From positions 1 through 7,625 of the forward strand of contig JAGHSS010000297.1 of NCBI GenBank assembly GCA_018065745.1: DNA of 7,625 nt, given 5' to 3'. Of the stretch, positions 1 through 5,600 are shown one piece after another (the first letter of the stretch is position 1; every line of letters begins with the position of its first letter). The position numbers were made by a program, and so were the translations under genes. This DNA comes from Candidatus Neoflavobacterium equi. GTDB taxonomy: Bacteria; Bacteroidota; Bacteroidia; Flavobacteriales; Flavobacteriaceae. The notes beneath the pieces are model-generated. The model made no database searches and was not told where the DNA came from. It saw only the letters and a program-made list of their open reading frames with translations.

Positions 1-47
1 TACTATGGTACAATTATAGTGCCATTTTATGTAAATATTTTTAGTAT

Positions 48-2030
48 TTAAAACTTTAACAAACTGTCATCCACCTGGTTGGGTAGTGTAACTTTTAATA
101 GAGGTTGTACTTCCATAGCGCGTTTAATCGCAAAGATGGCACCCTCATTTCTTGCCCAGGATCTTCTTGAAATACCGTTGTTGACATCCCAGAAAAGCAT
201 AGACTGCAATCTTTTTTCTGCTACATCTGTACCGTCCAATAGCATTCCAAAACCACCATTTATAACTTCACCCCATCCAACTCCACCTCCGTTGTGGATG
301 GAAACCCAGGTTGCTCCTCTAAAGCTGTCTCCAATAACGTTGTGAATGGCCATATCTGCCGTGAATTTTGATCCATCATAAATATTAGATGTTTCTCTAA
401 ATGGAGAGTCTGTTCCAGAGACGTCGTGGTGATCTCTACCCAGCACAACGGGTCCAATCAATCCTTGAGCTATGGCAGTATTAAAGGCAGAGGCAATTTT
501 TGTCCTTCCTTCTGCATCAGCATACAAAATCCTAGCTTGTGAACCCACCACTAATTTATTTTCTTGGGCTCCCTTTATCCATTGGATATTGTCAGCCATT
601 TGTTGTTGTATTTCTTGAGGTGATTCTTTTTGAATCTCTTCCAACACACGGCATGCAATCTGGTCTGTAATTTCAAGATCAGCTGGTAAACCAGAGGCAC
701 AAACCCATCTGAAAGGACCAAATCCATAGTCAAAACACATAGGACCCATAATGTCTTGGACATAAGAAGGGTATTTGAAGTCTATACCATTTTCAGCCAT
801 AACAGCAGCTCCAGCTCTTGAAGCTTCCAAGAGGAAAGCATTGCCATAATCAAAAAAGTATGTTCCTTTAGCCGTGTGTTTATTAATTGCTTCAGCGTGT
901 CTAACCAGTGTTTTCTGCACTTGAATTTTAAATTCATTTGGATTGTTAGCCATCATTTCATTCGCTTCTTCAAAAGTCATTCCAACAGGATAATATCCAC
1001 CAGCCCATGGATTGTGAAGCGAAGTTTGATCAGAACCCAAATCAATGGTAATGTTTGATTTGTCAAATTGTTCCCAAACGTCCACAATATTTCCAAGGTA
1101 GGCTATAGAAATCACCTCTTTTTCTTGAGTAGCTTTTTGAACGCGTTTCACCAATTCATCCAGGTTAGAGATAACCTCGTGAACCCAACCTTGTTCCAAT
1201 CTAATTTTCGTGATTTTTGGATTTACTTCTGCACATACTGTAACACAGCCTGCAATAGTACCTGCTTTTGGTTGCGCACCGCTCATTCCACCAAGTCCTG
1301 ATGTCACGAAAAGACCGCCTTGTGGCGCTTTTTTTATTTTTCTAAAACCGTTCAGAACGGTAATTGTGGTTCCATGGACAATCCCTTGAGGACCGATGTA
1401 CATATAAGAACCTGCTGTCATTTGACCGTATTGGGTAACACCTAACGCATTGAATTTCTCCCAATCATCAGGCTTTGAATAGTTGGGAATCATCATACCA
1501 TTAGTAACCACGACACGTGGTGCTTCAGGATGAGAAGGGAACAATCCCATTGGATGTCCAGAGTACATTGTTAGCGTTTGTTCATCAGTCATCTCTGCCA
1601 AATATTTCATGGTTAATAAGTACTGTGCCCAATTGCTAAAAACCCCACCATTACCACCATAGGTAATCAATTCATGGGGGTGTTGTGCCACTGCATAATC
1701 CAAATTGTTTTGAATCATCATCATGATCGCTTTTGCTTGAATGGATTTTCCAGGATATTCTTCAATTCCTCGGGCATACATTCTATAGGTCGGTCTGAAT
1801 CTGTACATATAGATGCGTCCATATGTTTCCAACTCAAACTTGAACTCAGGCAATAGCACCGCGTGGTGTTTGCTGTCAAAATATCTCAATGCATTTTTTA
1901 GTGCCAATTTTTTCTCGTCATCGCTCAAGATGTCCTTGCGTTTTGGCGCGTGGTTCAATGTCTCATCATAAGTAGGAGTAGGAGGCAATTGATCCGGAAT
2001 ACCTTGAAGTATACTTTCTTTAAATGTCAT
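48..2030 (-). CDS. hutU: Urocanate hydratase (urocanase), long UROC1-like form
   Basis: This cytosolic enzyme carries out the second step of histidine degradation: it adds water to urocanate to give 4-imidazolone-5-propionate, using tightly bound NAD+ as an electrophile. The 660-residue protein aligns from end to end with what I recall of the long urocanases, such as the mammalian enzyme of about 676 residues, rather than the roughly 555-residue Pseudomonas/Bacillus form. Landmarks are TYGGNGGVFSNWAQ (123-136), MYSGHPMGLFPS (155-166), TAGSYMYIGPQGIVHGT (205-221), the NAD-binding glycine loop GLGGMSGAQPKAG (245-257), YGFGPFRWVCASG (435-447), GRDHHDVSGTDSPFRETSN (531-549) and the glycine-rich NGGGVGWGEVINGGFG (580-595). 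The start is ATG, preceded by an A-rich stretch instead of a Shine-Dalgarno. It lies 32 bases downstream of the DUF5522 gene and is probably transcribed with it. No other hut gene is visible; the window ends 47 bases past the stop. Identification is very secure. Confidence 0.97.
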   Translation of the reverse strand: MTFKESILQGIPDQLPPTPTYDETLNHAPKRKDILSDDEKKLALKNALRYFDSKHHAVLLPEFKFELETYGRIYMYRFRPTYRMYARGIEEYPGKSIQAKAIMMMIQNNLDYAVAQHPHELITYGGNGGVFSNWAQYLLTMKYLAEMTDEQTLTMYSGHPMGLFPSHPEAPRVVVTNGMMIPNYSKPDDWEKFNALGVTQYGQMTAGSYMYIGPQGIVHGTTITVLNGFRKIKKAPQGGLFVTSGLGGMSGAQPKAGTIAGCVTVCAEVNPKITKIRLEQGWVHEVISNLDELVKRVQKATQEKEVISIAYLGNIVDVWEQFDKSNITIDLGSDQTSLHNPWAGGYYPVGMTFEEANEMMANNPNEFKIQVQKTLVRHAEAINKHTAKGTYFFDYGNAFLLEASRAGAAVMAENGIDFKYPSYVQDIMGPMCFDYGFGPFRWVCASGLPADLEITDQIACRVLEEIQKESPQEIQQQMADNIQWIKGAQENKLVVGSQARILYADAEGRTKIASAFNTAIAQGLIGPVVLGRDHHDVSGTDSPFRETSNIYDGSKFTADMAIHNVIGDSFRGATWVSIHNGGGVGWGEVINGGFGMLLDGTDVAEKRLQSMLFWDVNNGISRRSWARNEGAIFAIKRAMEVQPLLKVTLPNQVDDSLLKF

Positions 2031-2062
2031 AATTTTTTGTGTGGTTATGTTTGTTATTTTGT

Positions 2063-2248
2063 TTATTTGCTTTTTGTCTGCATCAGTCCTGTTTTGTTAT
2101 TAAATCCATAAGGACAATGTCTGCAGCCAGATTTGCAGCAGTAGCCTCTTTTGAGGTGATACGCTTCAGTAAAACATCTGTATCCTTCTGGTGTAAGATA
2201 ATAATCTTCACCCTTGATTGGTTTATAGTCTTTAAAAGAATCATTCAT
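2063..2248 (-). CDS. Small cysteine-rich protein, DUF5522-like
   Basis: This 61-residue protein of unknown function has a dense cysteine motif, RGYCCKSGCRHCPYG (34-48), giving Cys37, Cys38, Cys42 and Cys45 (CCxxxCxxC), plus Cys25 and His31/His44. It resembles the DUF5522 family as I remember it (…F T E x Y H L K R G Y C C x S G C R H C P Y…). The cysteine spacing suggests a bound metal, either zinc or an iron-sulfur cluster; that is inference. There is no signal peptide or membrane segment, so it is probably cytosolic. The basic, polar tail after residue 48 looks disordered. It sits directly upstream of hutU on the same strand with a 32-base gap, so an operon is likely, although a role in histidine degradation is not shown. 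The start ATG at 2246-2248 is the only one available in frame, and a TAnnTTTG promoter element ends only a few bases before it. Confidence 0.88.
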   Translation of the reverse strand: MNDSFKDYKPIKGEDYYLTPEGYRCFTEAYHLKRGYCCKSGCRHCPYGFNNKTGLMQTKSK

Positions 2249-2255
2249 AATATAA

Positions 2256-2288
2256 CAAATTTAGAAACTTAATTCATATGATTCCAAT
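2256..2288 (-). promoter_or_regulatory. Candidate Bacteroidetes promoter for the DUF5522-hutU unit
   Basis: On the minus strand TAAATTTG (2263 to 2256) fits the TAnnTTTG -7 consensus of Bacteroidetes housekeeping promoters. ATTG (2288 to 2285) lies 21 bases upstream as a plausible -33 (TTTG/TTG) element. Transcription would begin at about 2249-2252, almost at the ATG of the DUF5522 gene. The -33 element falls inside the first codons of the divergent plus-strand gene. The match is by eye, and in AT-rich DNA such motifs also occur by chance. Confidence 0.5.
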
Positions 2289-2604
2289 TGTTGCAAAATA
2301 TTTGATACCAAAAGGGTTTAGTGGATTGACCATTTACCCGTTTGTTTTTGTCAATAAAAAAGGGTTGCTAAATAATAAGGTATTAATCAATCACGAGCAC
2401 ATTCATATCAAACAGCAATTAGAGTTGTTGATTCTTCCTTTTTTTATATGGTATGGATTGGAATATATATACCGATTGATACAATATCGCAATGCAAAAA
2501 AAGCGTATCGGAATATCAGTTTTGAGCGTGAAGCCTATGCCAATGAACGCAATTTTAATTACGTTAAAACGCGCAAAATCTTTATGTTTTTAAAATACAC
2601 ATAA
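2278..2604 (+). CDS. Small HExxH-motif protein, putative membrane-associated metallopeptidase-like
   Basis: This 108-residue protein resembles short hypothetical proteins found in Flavobacteria; I do not recognise a named family. It contains NHEHIHIKQQLELL (38-51), in which H39-E40-H41-I42-H43 fits the HExxH zinc motif. This is followed by a hydrophobic, aromatic segment (about 50-68) that could form one membrane helix, and then SFEREAYANE (81-90), where Glu83 or Glu85 could act as the third zinc ligand, as in gluzincin peptidases (inference). The C-terminus is basic. At this size it would be a minimal or non-proteolytic version of the fold. The ATG at 2278 leaves only 29 bases to the divergent DUF5522 start, and no Shine-Dalgarno or clear plus-strand promoter is visible. 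It ends at a strong hairpin terminator shared with the convergent giant gene. Coding is well supported; function is uncertain. Confidence 0.85.
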   Translation: MIPIVAKYLIPKGFSGLTIYPFVFVNKKGLLNNKVLINHEHIHIKQQLELLILPFFIWYGLEYIYRLIQYRNAKKAYRNISFEREAYANERNFNYVKTRKIFMFLKYT

Positions 2605-2605
2605 T

Positions 2606-2636
2606 AAAAAAGCGATCCATTTTGGATCGCTTTTTT
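2606..2636. terminator. Bidirectional intrinsic terminator between convergent genes
   Basis: A perfect 9-bp stem, AGCGATCCA (2611-2619) and TGGATCGCT (2623-2631), closes a TTT loop. It is flanked by a run of A on the left and a run of T on the right (to 2637), so it works as hairpin plus U-tract on both strands. The A and T runs can extend the stem by five more pairs. It fills nearly all of the 34 bases between the stop of the plus-strand HExxH gene (2604) and the stop of the minus-strand giant gene (2639). Confidence 0.95.
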
Positions 2637-2638
2637 TG

Positions 2639-5600
2639 TTAGTATATCACTTTTAGATTTTCAATTTTGCCGTTTTCAAGTCTTACATTAATAATGTATG
2701 TACGCTTGATTTTGTCAAGATTTGGAATAGAAAATGATTTTTCATTAATCACATCAGCTTTGAAAAGTAAGCGTCCGTTAATGTCAAATACTTCCAATCC
2801 ACTCATGTTTTGATTGTCGCTGTGAATGGTTACCCCATCTTTTGTAGTAGCAAATACCTTGTTAGGCTCTTGTACTTTTGTGTCCGGTTTTCTAAAGCGC
2901 AATTCAAATCGATCTCTGTGATCTCCTTCTGTGGAATTGAAAACATAGTCTCCTGTTTTTAAATTGTGAGCTATATTTAGTTTTTTATCCATCAAATAGA
3001 TTTCAGTATCATTCATCCATTCTTTAGTTTTACCAACTGAGATTGTGTTTTTACCAGCAGTTTCAACTGTAAATCCTAAAGGAATAACATCTGAAGAATC
3101 AAATGTAGGTTTGGTTTGAATAGCCAAATCATAACCTGGAATCATAGTGTACAATTGGTTTTTCTTTAATTTGAATATTTTAGAATCATATCCATAATCA
3201 AAACCATCTGTTGTAAATGCTGCATAACCAATTAATGCTTGAGCTAGTGTTGCTTTGTCATTTTTCAGGTTTAACCACACTTGTTCAATTTTGTCTTTCG
3301 CATTTCCACCTTGTTCTTTATAGAATACCGAGTTTTCATTTTTAACACGCATGTTGTTGTCAAAGGTCAACAACGAATTATTGGTAGTCGCATTTACAAA
3401 GAAACCTTGTCCTGAGGCAATATATTGATACGTTGTAATTTTATCCTCTGTATCATTATGTACAGTTCCAGCAATATTCATCATGATATAATCGTCTGAT
3501 GTATAGTTCATACCATATTGGTTGTAATATGGACTTTCGTTATCGCTGCTTATCCCTGAAAAATTACCCCACAAAATAACGGTTCCATCTGTCTTGTTTG
3601 CATTTCTAGCATCCAATATCAATCTGGAAGCATCAATTGCTGATGCATAAGGATTACCTACAAGATTAATCTGATGGAAATCTTCATTTATTGTTGCAGC
3701 ATTTGTACTTATGTACAATGGAACCTGTAACAATCCATTAAATGGTGTTCCTACAAAATTTGCAGTAAATGTTTGTCTTGGCAAACCACTTTCTTCCATA
3801 TTGAAATTTGTTGGTACTCCAACAATATATCCAGAGCCACTTTTCATTAATGTATTTCCAGTTTCTGGTTGGAAATGTCCAGTTATAGAGTACACATTAG
3901 GATTGTATGAATAAATATAATTTGTCAATGGGTTCAATTGACCAATTTTAAAATTAGAATTATTTGTCAATGGGCTAGACCAATAGTTTAATCCCAATCT
4001 AAACATTGGAGGAGTTGTTTTAATAATTTTTACAATTCCACTGTTAGCATCGTTTTCGTTTTGTACCAAACTTGCTTTGTCTTCAATTGTTGCTTGACCG
4101 TTTGAGTCTACATTAATCCAGTTTTTTATAATAAGGTTGTTTGTAGGTTTAACAGTTAATTTTCCTGTTGATTTTACGGTAACGTTTTTACCAAAAGCTT
4201 CATAATTAGATCCACTTACTTGAACTTCACTTGGAATGATGACACAGTTATCAAGAGTAGGTTTTCCATAAGGCAACCAATTGGCATCACTGTTCCAGTT
4301 TAAATTTGTCCCGTTCCAGATTTTTGTCTTGTTAGTAACATCAATATTTTTAGTTGCAATACAACCGTTAGTTAATCTAGCTGTTGCAGTAAACTGGAAT
4401 GTTTCATATTGCAATTGAGAGTAGGTTGGTTTCACATATAATGTTGTAGTTCTGTTACCTTCCACATATCTTATGGTTGCGGCAGAATCAATATACGCAT
4501 TTACATTTGTTGTATTCAACCATTCAAAACTTGTTAAAAGAGGCTTGATTCCCCATACTTTAACGTCATCAATAGCTACCCCATCAGTATATGCACCGTT
4601 GTAAAGAACTCTGAATCTTAAATTCGTCTGTCCAACATAGTTGGAAACATCATAGGTCAGCGTTTTGAATCTTGTTCCAATTCCCACATCGCTACTAAAG
4701 CGTTCTAGTGTAGTCCATGTTGTGTTGTTTGTTGAAACTTGAATGTCTACAAATTCTACATTAGGATTTACAAGATCTTCCTTATATCTAGAAAAATATA
4801 ATTTCAAGCTAAGTTGTAATGTGCTGAAATTTGTAGAGTTTAATTGTGGTGTTCTTACATAGTGATTAAACGGTATGTATTCATGTGTGAAATCAGAATT
4901 ACACAATATGAATTTATTACCAGCTTGTCCAGAAGATATCGCCGGAAACCATACCGTATAGTCTGGTACGTATGGACTTGTTCTTATTTGGAATTTATTT
5001 TTGTTACTAAATGCCGTAGTTACATTTTCAGCATAACCTGTTTCAAAATTCCCAATTCCATTTTCAAATTCTTCATTGATTAAGTAGACGGTTTCTGTAT
5101 CTCCACTTGCTGTCAGCATGATGCTGTCATTTTCACCACATACAACTGGGTTTTCTGGATAGAATGAAATATTAGCCAGTGGACTAATTTTAGCAATTAC
5201 TGCTTTTCTTTCTTTACTTTCACAGCTTCCATTTCCACTAGTCACCCAATAAGTTCTCGTTGCATTTAAAGAAGGTGTTGTCCAGGTGTTTGAACTTGAA
5301 GTGTGCAAAGGTGCACCTCCAGTTTCATTGGCATACCATGAATATACTGTAGTTCCTGCGTTACCAGTAGCTGCTAGAACTACGGGACCTTCACCACAAG
5401 TTTCACCATTGGTAACACTGTTGATTTTTGTAGCACATTTTGCGATTACAGTAAATAAATAATCTTCAGTTTCACCATTGATACTATTGGTACATGCATT
5501 TACAGTACCTGTACTCGTTGACATTCTCAATCTCAGGCGGTATTGTCCAGGTGCAGTTGTTGTTGGGACAATAAAACCAAATGTTGTAGATATGATACTT

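Noticed and set aside
5..25. Short inverted repeat (7-bp stem including one G-T pair, 7-base loop) downstream of hutU
   Set aside because: On the hutU (minus) strand no T-run follows it, so it does not look like the hutU terminator. On the plus strand a short TTTT follows, but no plus-strand gene can be seen to end here.
79..345. Plus-strand open frame of 88 codons opposite the 3' end of hutU
   Set aside because: It overlaps a highly conserved enzyme region on the other strand and has no recognisable protein features.
2039..2272. Plus-strand open frame of 77 codons covering the DUF5522 gene
   Set aside because: The minus strand encodes the conserved cysteine motif, so this is its antisense shadow. 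The hydrophobic look comes from T-rich intergenic DNA.
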